The notes under the pieces are model-generated. The model ran no database searches, was not told the DNA's origin, and worked only from the letters and a program-made list of their open reading frames with translations. Source: Bimastos eiseni (taxonomy: Eukaryota; Annelida; Clitellata; Crassiclitellata; Lumbricidae). From it: DNA of 64,000 bases. A program made the translations under genes and the position numbers. Position 1 is the stretch's first letter; each line of letters begins with the position of its first letter. The stretch is from positions 2,620,654-2,684,653 of the forward strand of contig OY365818.1 in the NCBI GenBank assembly GCA_959347315.1. The letters run 5' to 3'. Shown here piece after piece: positions 36,121-48,094 of the stretch.

Positions 36121-38204
36121 AACAGAAGCATAAGTAAAAATGGCAGTATAAAAATTGATAATATAAAAGTTATGTCTTCGTTGTCATCATCAACATCATC
36201 ATCATCATCATCATTATCGTAATTAGCCTACACAAGTACAGGTAGCAAGTTTTTGTCATTATAAGTCGCTTTCAGTCCCGAGTAGGCCTGCCTATAGGTC
36301 GCATCGTCGACTCTTGGCTAGGGAGTTGTTCTGTCTCTGTACTTGAAAGCAGGTCATAAGCACGCTGTCATAATATATTTCGTTGACTTTACATCCCGAA
36401 AGTAGACACCAAAAGTATCCACATTTATTACACTGCTCTGTAATAAACGATCGGATTAAATGCAGTCAGGCACGCAAGCATTTATTGAGCGGTGGCATCT
36501 GCCATTGTTTAAAATGTGGACCCGGTGATGTCTATATCAAGACAGGCAAGTATCTATAATATTGCATTTGTTTTGACTATTCAAATATGTTACGTAAATG
36601 TTATGTGAACATAATTGAATTATAAAATAGTAATAATAACGATAATAATAAAAACAATGTTGCAATTATATTGTGTAGTACCTCTCTCTTTCTCTCTCGG
36701 TTTCTCCTCTCTATGTCGTAAGCCAGGTCAGTGATTAGTTGGGCTTGGAGTGTTAGGGAGCCTAGTGCGGTTTAGTACAGAGTTAACTAATATTCATCAA
36801 GCCCATTGTTGCTCAGCGCTCTCTAATGAAGCTTAGCCCTAATTATGCTAATCGGAGAACAATTTACATAATCATGTATCGATATAGTGAGACCTTATGA
36901 CAGATAGTTGAAACTATTAATATGGCTAAATGTTTCAACTAATGAAAATCAGTATGATGAAAGACCCCACCTAATGTGAATAGGTAGGCCTATTTCAAAA
37001 AATGCCTAAAGATCTCGTTAATATAATGCTAATCAATACTTATAGATACTGAAACTGATTAAATAAGTGTACCTAATATTTAACGAATATTTGTTGAATC
37101 ACTATTCGGACAGATTTCAGTTAGGCCCTATTGCTATAATAGTAAGTCTATAGTTTATACTGAAATCAATGAGTATTCCGGAAGATGTAGGCAACTGTGA
37201 ACGCGTAGGTCTATGAATATAACACTAAGAACTAAATCGTGCGTAGACTACAGATTCGAACTTCTTAGAGTAGGCCTACAGTTTAGATAGCGTTTATACA
37301 GATGCAGTTTAGATAACCTAAGAAGCGTTGGTTAATATGCTAATATCATAGCCTCAGTTGATGTTAAAAAGTACGGTTAAAAACTTCAGTAAAACTTAAT
37401 ATGAATAAAAACGTTAAAGACGTCAGAAAATGTGATTAAATATGGATAAAATATTGGCTGAGGTCAATGAGTGTGTCAAGAGATATCAGCAAACACGATC
37501 AAATATAATTAAGAAAGTAATTATATTTTCAAGGAATAATATCAAATAGATCATCTGTCGTTAGTTAGTTAGTCAAGAATGATAGCTTTTCTTATAATCT
37601 CGTGCAAGCTATGCACACGCACAAAAGCAAAACTAACGGAGGCTAACCACTTTTGGATTTTAATAACTTTTTAATACGTCCTTCAAAAATGCCAAATAGC
37701 ATGCGAAAGTGCAGTTCTATTAACGAATCCTCCTCGACTATTACTAGTCGGGTCTGAAGGGCGGAAAGCAATAACCGGCTTAAAATCTGTTTATATGAGA
37801 TTTTGTCACGAAATCTTTACAGAGCTGTTACTGCTTATGTTCTTTCGTAAAAGGCAGGTACTCGTGTCGCCATGGAAGCAACGTTTCTTAAAAGAGCAGA
37901 GGTGTGACCATCACCTATAGGGTAAACGTTGTCTCCCGTTGGTGGACGACTGCGCAAGGACTCTTCAGAAGACAGCTAGTGGGACTATACACAGGAGGTT
38001 GGAAGAGGAAATAGGAAATAGCAGACTGCTGACTGTTGACGTATTGTATTGGATTTCAACAGCAGCTTAGAAAGCGACAAAGTAACTAAAGTCTCAATCG
38101 TGATACATTGTCGTCCTGTCAATTAACAAGGTTGTGAAAATTAATCATTTTAGGGACGTTTGATGTAGCTCTTCGGACTTGGTATCTCGGGACATCTATA
38201 CGCT

Positions 38205-38270
38205 TACACTCTCGTGAATAAGCTGTTGCCCAGAGCTCGGCTGTGGAGCAGCGCTTTAAAAATTTGAAGT
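38205..38270 (+). repeat. SINE fragment, GATTACG family, abutting GPCR1
   Basis: It has ctctcgtgaataagctgttg, cccagagctcggct and gcgctttaaaaatttgaag. It ends about 33 bp before the ATG of the receptor at 38303. Confidence 0.55.
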
Positions 38271-38302
38271 CCAAGATCATCTTGAGTTTGTTCTTCATCC
38301 AG

Positions 38303-39382
38303 ATGGAGAATAATTTGAGTCTTTCCGTGAACTCGACGACCTTCGAAAACGTCACCGCACATCCATTGGATGGATCCCATGGATCGAATATCGGTCTGAC
38401 GTTGAGCGTCCTATCAGCGGCCAAAGTGACCCTCATTATCAAGTGCACGGTCCTTCTGGCCATCGCCCTCGTCGGTGCATTCGGCAACACCCTGACGGTT
38501 TTCGCCATCAGAACCACGCCTGGCCTCTGGACGAAGTCGAACACCCTCATCGGTAACCAGGCCGTGGCCAACGCCTACATCTGCGGCATCCAGCTTCCCT
38601 CATTCATCGTCACACAGTTGTACGTCTACGTCTTCAGCAACCATCCCTGCAGCTATCAACATCCCGTCGCCGTCATGTTCGCCTTTACAAAGATGGGACC
38701 TCATGTCAGCATGTGCAATCTGATTCCTGTGGCCCTCGACCGATTCGTCGCCATCGTTTTCCCCTTCTTCTACGAATCCCACGTCACCGAGACGACCATC
38801 AAGATCGTCATCGCCGTTGTCTGGTCCTACGGGGTGCTCGTCGTGGCCGCGTTCTTCGTCTGGTTCAAGAACATTGACTGGGCGTCTTGCTCCGTACCCT
38901 ACTCCATTCTCATGAACGCCTTGTTTGACACCGTTATTTATCTGACCGTGTCCGTTACCATGGTCATCGTATACGGAACGATACTTCGCATCGCCACGTT
39001 GCAGCGGAAAAAGGTGATGGCCGTGGAGAGGTGGCAAGACGCCGTGGCCGATAAGGTCGGCAGAGATCGGCATTCAAGACCCGTGAATTCCGGGGACGTT
39101 GAACGAGAGACCGGACGGCGAAAGGAGTTCAAGGCTGCGCGGTTGACGGCCGCTCTCCTCTTCTCCGTCATAGTGATGTGGATGCCGCACCACGTCGCCA
39201 GGCTGCTCCAGGCGTCCGGGAACACCCAGGTCTACGCGCAGAACCTCCAGGACATCGGAATCGCGCTGGGCCTCGTCAATGCCTCCACCGATTGGGTCAT
39301 CTACGGTGTTATGAACTCGCAGTTCAGAAACGCTTTTGCAAGGATTCTGAGGATAAAGACAGCACAGCGAGGCGCCAGCTAG
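38303..39382 (+). CDS. GPCR1, rhodopsin-like (class A) seven-transmembrane receptor
   Basis: The 359-residue orphan receptor is expected in the plasma membrane. The start is the ATG at 38303; the frame is open 60 bases further, but without an ATG. An acceptor-like ttgttcttcatccag abuts the ATG, so a 5'UTR intron is possible. The extracellular N-terminus has three N-glycosylation sites (N4, N10, N16). TM1 43-70 has G61-N62. TM2 has N90 at the usual D2.50. C116 and C196 form the predicted TM3-ECL2 disulfide, the latter in W-A-S-C-S-V-P-Y-S. TM3 ends D146-R-F-V-A-I. TM4 keeps W174; TM5 has no central proline. The ~47-residue ICL3 ends E-F-K-A-A-R-L-T-A-A. TM6 has M-W-M-P (W293, P295). TM7 has D330-W-V-I-Y in place of NPxxY, then helix 8 F-R-N-A-F. 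It is the first of five same-strand paralogues. Ligand unknown; the short ECL2 and missing P5.50 recall melanocortin/adenosine-type receptors. Confidence 0.9.
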   Translation: MENNLSLSVNSTTFENVTAHPLDGSHGSNIGLTLSVLSAAKVTLIIKCTVLLAIALVGAFGNTLTVFAIRTTPGLWTKSNTLIGNQAVANAYICGIQLPSFIVTQLYVYVFSNHPCSYQHPVAVMFAFTKMGPHVSMCNLIPVALDRFVAIVFPFFYESHVTETTIKIVIAVVWSYGVLVVAAFFVWFKNIDWASCSVPYSILMNALFDTVIYLTVSVTMVIVYGTILRIATLQRKKVMAVERWQDAVADKVGRDRHSRPVNSGDVERETGRRKEFKAARLTAALLFSVIVMWMPHHVARLLQASGNTQVYAQNLQDIGIALGLVNASTDWVIYGVMNSQFRNAFARILRIKTAQRGAS

Positions 39383-39439
39383 CGACTGGAAACCGAAGCA
39401 CGGATAGGGATGATTAGTAACTAAGTATCCGTTACCGTA

Positions 39440-39562
39440 ATCTCTGGACCTCTGAAGTGGCACCAGAGCAGGTCACCAGCTAACTCACGAGCGATGACTA
39501 GAATCAGAGGGGCTGTCTGAAGGGTAGTCAGAGGAAGGTCAGAGTTTTTGTGGCAACTCTGA
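39440..39562 (-). mobile_element. SINE fragment, GATTACG-tail family
   Basis: On the minus strand: gccacaaaaactctgacctt, cccctctgattctagtcatc, gctcgtgagttagctggtga, ending gagattacggtaacgg. It lies just downstream of GPCR1. Confidence 0.6.
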
Positions 39563-39669
39563 ATATAACCCACCTTGGCTTATGCCAAACTTGCGGCAGA
39601 AGATACTAATTCAATGAATTCGTTGCTTTTGATCAGACACATATCATGTTTGTAATGAATGCGTCGTTA

Positions 39670-39709
<40 letters not shown>

Positions 39710-40210
39710 TTGATTAGAGATTTGTCAACTGTTAGTTATTTGATAACTGCTAATGACTTTAATATTAGTTAGGTACATGACTTGGCTAGGTTTGTGGAAG
39801 GTATCCTATCATAAGACGCCGTATGATATGCCAGGTCCAATTGCATGTAATTATATCTGCATTAGATAGGGAAATTAAGTTATTGTCGGGGGCTGTTGTT
39901 ACTTTACAATCTGCCCACTATTTCCACACAAGGTTGTAATTTTGCTTAGAGCTTTGCTGTAACCTAAGGTAGACCAGATACTAGACCTCTGTGAATCTGG
40001 CAAGCCAGCAGATGATTCGTCAAAGAAAAGAAACAGAAATGTAGCCATTATTCTGCGATGTTGATTTTATATTTCATATTGCAAGAATATCTATTTTACA
40101 TTGTTTTTTATATTATTTTGCGTTGCCACGTTTTTCATTATTCAAGCGCTGTCTGATTTGTCTACGTTTGCAAGGGCCCAATACTGTTTTCAGCGTTCGA
40201 TTATCATGAT

Positions 40211-40500
40211 CAGGCCCGCCGACAGAAATTTCGGGCCCCTAGGCAGGGCTGTCACGGGCCCCCCGGGGCCTGAGCCTCTAAACTATCTTCAGGCTTTATG
40301 AGAATTTTAAAAAAATTGACAGATCGTATACTTTGTACTTATACTTCAGTTAAGTTATATTTTAAAAAGGCATAAATAATACACTTTTTATAGCTGATCA
40401 TAATATTTTCAAAAGTTGATTGCGGGCTCGGGCCGGGCCCCTAAAACTCGCCGGGCCCCTGGGCAGTTGCCCCCCCTGCCCTTCCCTCTCGGCGGGCCTG
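40211..40500. mobile_element. hAT-like MITE with perfect 8-bp target duplication
   Basis: The 290-bp element has inverted ends CAGGCCCGCCGA...TCGGCGGGCCTG (12 bp perfect, 14 of 15). It is flanked by ATCATGAT on both sides (40203-40210 and 40501-40508). CAG-type termini plus an 8-bp duplication are the hallmark of hAT transposons. It is non-autonomous, with no coding capacity and a GGGCCC-rich interior. Confidence 0.88.
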
Positions 40501-40734
40501 ATCATGATTGTCATTACCTTCTCATCGCGTTAAACATCTAACATCTAACTACAGGAAATCTACTAATAAAGCTTCCTCTTGCCTTATTAAACTCTGTCAT
40601 TGGCATAGTTGAGGCTATCATTATTTTTATTACTGTTATCATTCGTTGGTCCATATTCACCTTGAGAACTTGTCAACGAACAAACACAATGAGAGGAGAA
40701 CTAACCGAATATCTTTTTCTCCTCTTCTCACTCC

Positions 40735-40874
40735 TCTCACTCTTCCCCTTTTTCTCTCTTCCTCCCTTCCTCCCCCTCTCTTGCTTCCGCTAGAATCTCT
40801 CTCACTTTCATTATCTAACGGTTTCTCCCATCTCCCCTTTATACGTCTTCCCCGTCTCCCACTGTCCACTTCTC

Positions 40875-40920
<46 letters not shown>

Positions 40921-41255
40921 CTCTCTCACCCTCCGTATCTCCCTCCCACTCCATTCCCTGTCTCTCCTTTCACTTCTTGCTCTTTATCCCAGATAAAGAG
41001 CAAGAACCCCATTTATCTCCCTCTCTGTCTTTTTCACTCCCTCTCGTCTTTTCAGCCTCATCAACCTTCTTCCTTCTCCGTGTCCCTCTCCCTCCCGTCT
41101 CTGTCCTATTCTCCCTCTCCCCATTCCGTCTGTCTCCGTCGCCCTTGCCTCATCAGCTCCCTTCTCTGTCTGTCTGTCTGTCTGTCTCTGTCTGTCTGTC
41201 TCTGTCTGTCTGTCTGTCTGTCTCTCTGTCTCTCTGTCTCTCTGTCTCTATTCCC
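40735..41255. repeat. CT-rich tract and CTGT microsatellites
   Basis: Polypyrimidine sequence with (CT)n at ~40875-40915 and (CTGT)n/(CTCTGT)n at ~41165-41250. Confidence 0.85.
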
Positions 41256-42479
41256 TTCCGTATCCCACGCTTCTTTCTCTCTCATTAAGCCGTTATTAAT
41301 CTGTGTTGTTTTCAACAATGAACGATTGAAAACACGAATCAACTTGCATGTTCTAAGACATTGTACAAAAGGTTTTTAATTGGCCGCACTGTCCGGCACA
41401 CAGCCATCGACTCGTAAATTACATGTGTGCCATATAGTATTATTGTTCTCGAGTCTTCCCACTGTTCCTGATTAAGGCATTGCGTGTCCGTTGGGCGCAT
41501 ATGGATCTGCGTACCATAATGGCGTCAAAGTGTCGTATTGCAGAGGTAACGACGGATTTTATTTCATGTGGCATTGCCAGTGATGAACCTTGCAATGTGT
41601 TGCCTAACAACTTCAGCATCACCATATAGGCCTAAGCAGCCAGTAATGCATCGGTTCTGAAACTGTGGGTGGAGATTCGCCCTACGACTTGCCAGAGTTC
41701 GGCTAGAACTTTCAGGAATTTGCGAAAATAATTCTAATAAAAATATTCGTTTAATTTCGAACTGACAAACCGCATTTTGATTACAGACACAGTGTGGACG
41801 AATGATAAGAAGTTATTGCAGGAGTCGAATTTTACCATTTGGCGGACATACAAGGCGCCCATTACGTTTTACATCTCATTTTAACAAACGTCACCGCTTA
41901 GCGAAAGTAGGACTAGGCAACCTTACGGGGTTACGGGGTTCGAACTCAGTTCCTCAGATATGCGCGCTAGTGTGCCCACCATTACTATGCGCCTTCCCTA
42001 AAACCACAGTTGTTAGCTTAGTTTCCTATAATTATTTGTCATTCATGTCGGCCTACTTGTGATTACGACACCAAAACCACACTACTAAAGCGACTCAAAT
42101 TAATCTTAACTTATTTCTTGTACAATGATTCGCGGTGAAGGAAGAAACCCTATCAACTTTATAGATGGAGTCGACACAATTTTGAAAATATTATAACTAG
42201 TCGCAGGACTAAAAAGGTTGAGAATCACTGCTATATCGGATGGGACTTGCTCGACGGCCATTGTTATAGTGCTTATATCTTGCCGAAATATTTATCTGTT
42301 ACAGCGAGCAATAATGACAATTTAACAGTGAAAACAATTCTTTGCAAAAACTGAGTTTCGAAAAAAATAATGGCACCCATAGTTTGTATCGTAAACAAAG
42401 CCGTAATTTCTCAATAAGACTTCAGATTACACATTCAAAAAATGCTACTGAGGCTAAACGACACGGATGAGTTGAGCAC

Positions 42480-42660
42480 ATCCGCAGCAGGAATAATGGG
42501 CTCCTAGGCAAAAAACAAATCCTGGTCCAAGGCAGAGCAATCGCAGAAATCCGGACTCAGGCAGAGCAGTCACGAGCCTCTAAATCATCTGTAGATTTTA
42601 TGAGAATATTAAATGCCCGGGCCCCAAAAAAGCACTGGGTTCTGGAATATGCCCGCCTAC
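42480..42660. mobile_element. degenerate relic of the 40211 MITE family
   Basis: It shares ggcagagcagtcacgagcct, ctaaatcatctgtag and attttatgagaatatta with the 40211 element (agcctctaaactatcttcag; tttatgagaattttaaa) and has gcccgggccccaaaa. The ends are not preserved. Confidence 0.5.
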
Positions 42661-43724
42661 CTTGATTTTCGGTACGACTTCTCTTTCCATTACATGCTTC
42701 TTAAATATGAATTTGAAGGTCTAGCGAGTTGCTTGTAAAAGAAATCTGGAATTGGAATTGTTTGGTTAATTCTAGGATCTCAATGAAGTTACGTCTTTAT
42801 CTGATCATCCCTGTTCACAACAGCTGTCATGTCTCTGCGTGCATTTAGCGCACGAGTTGAATTAGAGGAAGAAATATCATCCCACGGGATTGACTCTCTT
42901 GTCGACGACGGGAAGCATTAACTTTATAATGAGACGGACCTGACATCTACAACGATGAAAAAGATATTTTACTGAACTTTTGTTTCAGCGTGCCTCCAGC
43001 AGACATTCTATTCAGCGATTAGGGTAACCAAATTGAGGAACTTTGCGATGGAGATGGAGAGAAAGATTGGGGGTGAAGGATAGGCAGAATCAGGTGCCAT
43101 CTGCTCGCAGATGGTGGTCTACAGAGGAGGAGTCGATGAGATGATTTAATGGTATGGTGTGGTATGCGGGTTGATGGAGATTGGACATATTGAGTGACAC
43201 CGCAACAGAGCGAGAAGGGTTACAAACTTCTGTTTGAGGTTTTAATAGAGAAGGGTCTGAAAGAATAGTAGAACGGGAACCAGAGTACAGCGGTTACAGG
43301 ACGGGCGAAGTGGAAAGAGGGACGAAGCTGACTGAGGCCGAACTATTACGTCAATATTATCATCCCAGATCATCTCATACATCCAGGAATTGTGCCTTGA
43401 CTGCGTCACCAACACAATCGAACGACAAAAAATATCATGGCATGAGAAACTTCCAGTGACACGCTTTCACTTCAGTACCCAAAACAACTTTATCTGAAAA
43501 TGTGGTCTTAAATTGTTTCAGACAGACAGCCGGTTTATGGAGTGCTACATCCACCTCTACTTCGCACTTGTTGCAAAGACTAGTAGTTCTAATTTGGTAA
43601 TCCGTCTGTTTTCTTAATGAGGCCACTGATGAAGACATATTGCGTGTTCGACGAACGATGAGTGATGTAAATTAGGCGAATCAGTTCTTTGAAATTTCAA
43701 TGAACTGCTGATTACATAACGTCT

Positions 43725-43845
43725 CTAGTTACTGCGGGATGCATATAAAATACCAAAGTTGCCATTGTGTACATCAGTGAGATGTTGGTTCTAGTTAATG
43801 CGGGATGCGTATAAATTACCAAAGATGTTCTTAAGGGCCTACTAT
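43725..43845 (+). promoter_or_regulatory. tandemly duplicated TATA-like sequence upstream of GPCR2
   Basis: Two copies ~75 bp apart: ctagttactgcgggatgcat-ATAAAATACCAAAG and ctagttaatgcgggatgcgt-ATAAATTACCAAAG. A good donor (ATCGCAG|GTAATG, 43881/43882) lies ~65 bp after the second TATA, and AG precedes the GPCR2 start (cacaag|CATG). This suggests a short 5'UTR exon and an ~0.85-kb intron. Inferred from sequence only. Confidence 0.4.
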
Positions 43846-44728
43846 ATTATAAGTTTGGAGTGACTAGTCATGTCATCGCAGGTAATGTTGGTTTAGTTAC
43901 ATTCGCCAAGACTTAATTAGAAGAGAGGTTTCAGCTTTATCGGATTTGAGACAGTGTGTAAGCCTACCACGAGGTTTAAGGAAGGACTAATTGGACGCGC
44001 CTATATTGATGTGGTGCGCATGATGTGGTCTGGTTAATACCTTAGGGAACGCTAGATGTGTGTATTGAGTTAGAGGTAGTGTATTTATTTGAAAGTGAAA
44101 ACTGTATTAGTGAACGATGATATTGAAACTGTTGCACAGAGAACAAGTAAGTCAAACTCATTTTTATGGCTGAAATACCTCTGTCAGAACAAGCTTTGTC
44201 TGAACAATCCGATCTAACTTGTGCCTGATAGTTTTCGTTGGAAAGTATAGTTTTCATATGGATCGACGCCATTCAATAACATTAGCAACGTAGACGGCTA
44301 GACGCTGTATGCTCCAATATTAGTGACAATTTCCAACCCCAACGACGACGCGAAGCGTTAAAAGTTTACTTTCATATTTCCGGCAGGACAATCAATCGGG
44401 CATAACTCAGTTTCATGTGGAACCCCTATAGAACTATGTGTGTCCAAACGAATGCTGATGGAAATTATGGTAGAGGCATACTGACTGATTTGAGATTTGG
44501 AATTTGTTTCATTGACGTCCGCTAGCAAAACATCCTCCTCACACAAATCAGATCATTGTCACATCGCGAACAATGTCACATGCCACGCACAATAAGACGC
44601 TTAGGTGAATAGATATATAGGCCTACAAAATATCAACGATATTGTAGGAAATTCATCGTAGAACCTCGTGTACTCATCGACGATGATCTCTCTTTATCAC
44701 GCTTCCCTCAAATAAATTTATCACAAGC

Positions 44729-45871
44729 ATGAACGTTTACATGGTAAACGTCTCCGTAGACTTAATCGGGAACGATTCTGTGAATTTCACCCAATCGCAT
44801 CGCAACATCGGCATCAACCTCCCGTCTGGAATCGATCTGAATCTTCTATCATCCGTAAAGGCATCCGTGATCTTAAAATGTGTCGTCACATCGACGATCG
44901 GTTTCCTGGGGTTATTCGGTAACGTACTGACACTCACCGCAATCCTCTCGACTCCAATCCTTCGAACGAAGTCCAATCGTCTGATCGCCGCTCGCTCCAC
45001 CTGGGAGCTCTTCCTTCAGGGGCCGATAAACGTCTGCTTCACAACCTACCAGGTCCTCGCATATGTTGTCAGCGACCAACCGTGCAGATACCGCGCGCTC
45101 GTTGCGGTGATCACTCCCATACAGAAGATGCCGTTCTATGCCTGTGAGACTCTGCTCCTGGCGATTGCCTTGGACCGCTACATTGCCATAGTCTACCCTC
45201 TTCACTACGAGACGCTGGTCACAGAAACGAGGATGAACTACGCCATCGGAACGTGCTCTTTGTTCGCGCTCGCAATGGGAATCGCCCAGATGTCGTGGCT
45301 CGCCAATGTCAGCTGGTCGTCGTGTGATCTACCGTACTCACTGCTGATGCACTTCGTAATTGACTGTTCAGTGTATCTTGTGGCGATTTCAGTAATGGCT
45401 CTGGTATACGGTCGGATTGCCCTGATCGCCCTTCAACATCGTAGAAAGATCGACCCGAATCCAGCGCTTCGACTTGCGGTTTCAAGCAACTGGAATGTCT
45501 CTGCCTTCGAATCCTCCACTGTTTCTACCGCACAACAGCTCGAACCCCAAAAGGGTAGAACCAGGAATACCAAGAGGGCGGACTTCAAGGCAGCCCGTAT
45601 GACCGCTACTGTCATCGGGTCCTACTCAATTTCCTGGCTGCCGTTTTTAGTCGGAAGAGGAATGCAGCTGTCCGGGATTCGGGCGCAGTATGTCCAGAAT
45701 CTGGTGGACGTCGGTGCCACTCTCGGATGTTTGAACACTTCTCTTGATTGTGTTATATACGGCGTGATGAACAAAAGCTTCAGACGAGCATTCTGCAGGA
45801 TACTCTGCAAGAGACGCCAGAACTTTGGCGATAGACAGCCAATAGGTGACCGATTGGGGATGTCTATGTAA
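44729..45871 (+). CDS. GPCR2, rhodopsin-like (class A) receptor
   Basis: The 380-residue receptor starts at the first ATG. The N-terminus carries three glycosylation sites (N7, N15, N19). TM1 has G64-N65. TM2 carries E93 at the D2.50 position. Predicted disulfide C119-C199 (W-S-S-C-D-L-P-Y-S). TM3 ends D149-R-Y-I-A-I-V-Y-P-L-H-Y-E. TM4 lacks the conserved Trp and TM5 lacks the central Pro. ICL3 is about 50 residues with Ser/Thr-rich sequence, then D-F-K-A-A-R-M-T-A. TM6 keeps S-W-L-P (W303, P305). TM7 has D340-C-V-I-Y, the only copy with Cys instead of Trp, then F-R-R-A-F-C-R-I-L-C with cysteines that could be palmitoylated. The C-terminal tail is longer and more basic than in its paralogues. 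Ligand unknown. Confidence 0.9.
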   Translation: MNVYMVNVSVDLIGNDSVNFTQSHRNIGINLPSGIDLNLLSSVKASVILKCVVTSTIGFLGLFGNVLTLTAILSTPILRTKSNRLIAARSTWELFLQGPINVCFTTYQVLAYVVSDQPCRYRALVAVITPIQKMPFYACETLLLAIALDRYIAIVYPLHYETLVTETRMNYAIGTCSLFALAMGIAQMSWLANVSWSSCDLPYSLLMHFVIDCSVYLVAISVMALVYGRIALIALQHRRKIDPNPALRLAVSSNWNVSAFESSTVSTAQQLEPQKGRTRNTKRADFKAARMTATVIGSYSISWLPFLVGRGMQLSGIRAQYVQNLVDVGATLGCLNTSLDCVIYGVMNKSFRRAFCRILCKRRQNFGDRQPIGDRLGMSM

Positions 45872-45919
45872 TAGATAGTTCAGTGTGAAGGATGTTGCTA
45901 TAGTCTTCTCACTTATCTG

Positions 45920-45965
45920 TTCGACAGGCTTGGGACTGGCACTTCAGAGTACGAGCAATGACGAG
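45920..45965 (-). repeat. dispersed ~60-bp element, copy 7 (partial)
   Basis: On the minus strand: tcattgctcgtactctgaag, tgccagtcccaagcctgtc. Confidence 0.6.
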
Positions 45966-46274
45966 TCGGTAGAAAGTCTTGTTCGCTCATGGAGGCTGAC
46001 CTCGGAATTGTAGAACTCATTGGAGCCGGTCGATGCCCGCGGTGGAGGCTAAACTGCGAGTAGTGTCAACTACGACACCTCCTGAGTTTCCAGTCAGTTC
46101 ATGAGGTCATGCCATTAATGTCGCTGTTGGTGTGGCTGTGTTATGCTTTGTGACTGAGAAGACGCCATATATACATTAGTTAATGAATATAGACATATTC
46201 GCTTATTAGATAAACTGACACCACAGTACTATTATTACATGCGGTGAAATGTAATTGTCTACCGCATAGGTCTG

Positions 46275-46360
46275 ACGCAGCGCTCGTAAGTAAGCTGGTG
46301 CCCTGCGCTTGACTTTCGAGTGGCGCCTTTTAAGTACGAAGATAACGATTACGAGTGTTG
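46275..46360 (+). repeat. SINE fragment, GATTACG family
   Basis: Reads acgcagcgctcgtaagtaag, ctggtgccctgcgcttgact, ttcgagtggcgccttttaag, and gataacgattacgag. Confidence 0.65.
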
Positions 46361-47819
46361 TTCAATTCGATGCTTTTGCACCGTTGTTGTTCGATGCCCT
46401 GTGTTTCACTTAATCGCCTGCTTTAATTGTCTGGTTAAACTGAATTTTATCCTAATGCTTCTGTCGGAACTTCCTTCCAGTGCCTCTGTCGGTGTACAAT
46501 AACCGGGCTCGTGTAGCTAATCCACACACCAGATGACCTCCGCGAAATGTCTCACTAATTAATAAGCAATTTGTATTACCATTAATGGTCTTTCTTAACG
46601 AGCTTAATTATCTCACCTAAATGCTTTCCTTAATTGACTCAATAAATTTAACCATGAGTTGACTCTGACGCACGCTCACCCCGTACAGTTTCATGTTGCC
46701 CAGTTATAAATGTATTACAATACAACTGCAATTTGATAATACCGTCCTTATGAAGTTCAAAGGCACCGTTGATTGGCACTAAAAGGTCGCTGTTTGTCCT
46801 CGCCGCCTTCACCATCGGCGCCAATAAAACTGAGGATTAATTAAAACCAGCACTTATAAACTATTTGAGCTGTCGACGCTCCTGAATTAACTATATCAAA
46901 CGTCTATTATTTTAATCTTTTAAATTGTCGATTTAGAAATCTGGGTTTAGCGACTGAGATTAACTGACCTTGATGTGATTTCAATTAAGCAGCTCATAAA
47001 GCTCAAAGAAATCTGTAATGATTCTGGACTTGTATAATTCATCCGCGGGTTATCGAGGTTTATAGTATTCAGTAAATTTGATTCGTTATCGGCTGGAATT
47101 CCCCTTGGAATTTACGGCGAAAGTGGACAACGCAATTGGGGTTATTTGCCGCAAGATTTTGACACTCTTATCGTGTAGGTAGATACTGTCTAGTGTCTAG
47201 CCTTAAACTCGACTGCATGGTAAAGAAAAGAGAACTTCATTTAATCACTGCCTGATCGACGGGGCAGAGAGCTGGCCACCCTCTCTCATATACCGAGGCT
47301 GAGAAAGTAAGGTCGATAACACTTCATTATTTATGTCGGAGCTGGTACGAAGGTTGACCGGTGCAACCCATGACACACATAAATCCAAGTACGGACATAA
47401 CATGTGATTTAATATTTGCGCTGGCTTCCTGTTCGGCAAAGAAGGAGAACATTTAAAGGGGAGTGTCATCGAATGGTTTGTTTTGATACAAATACTACTA
47501 CCACCACTATCATTGGTGCTACTACTGCTACAACTACTTCCCCTACTTCCCCTCCACTACTATTACTGCTACTGCTGCTACTGCAACGATATACTACCAC
47601 TGCTGATGCTGCCAAACCTAAATTTATTTGCGTGATGACTGCGCAGTCGCTATTGTTGGATACAACACCAAGAAGATAATGAGCTACACTAAGTCGTAAA
47701 ATCTACCTTGCAGCATTATGTTCAATACAATTCAAGACACCTGAGATCGAAGATGTTCAATTATATATCGCATGTTAACGATTTTTGTTTTCTCGTTGGT
47801 TTCCATTTCCCGAGGCCAG

Positions 47820-47866
47820 AATCATCATCATCATCATCATCATCATCAGCGTCATCGTCATCGTCA

Positions 47867-47912
<46 letters not shown>

Positions 47913-47915
47913 GAC
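47820..47915. repeat. ATC/GTC trinucleotide microsatellite
   Basis: (ATC)n passing into a pure (GTC)n. The poly-Ser/poly-Val ORFs are artefacts. Confidence 0.95.
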
Positions 47916-48094
47916 AGTCTTCCATTTAATCCCATTGAGCCACAAAAGTGACTTTCACTTTTCATTTCACAGTCACAGTAAAGCCATTGACCATTAACGG
48001 CGAGAGATATTCGCTCCCGGTATCCAAAGAAGCCATAACAAATAACCCCTCTGCGGCATTGTTTGGTTTAGCGTGCTATCTAAGAATTGCATGT

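Larger units (their letters stand above)
39383..44728. other. intergenic region between GPCR1 and GPCR2
   Basis: No gene is recognised. It holds a SINE fragment (39440), an (AC)n run at 39670-39708, a hAT-like MITE (40211), CT/CTGT microsatellites, a MITE relic (42480) and duplicated TATA-like sequences (43725). Confidence 0.6.

Noticed and set aside
38243..38302. 20-codon N-terminal extension of GPCR1
   Set aside because: The extended frame begins at GTG, not ATG, and runs into a SINE fragment; the ATG at 38303 is the first eukaryotic start.
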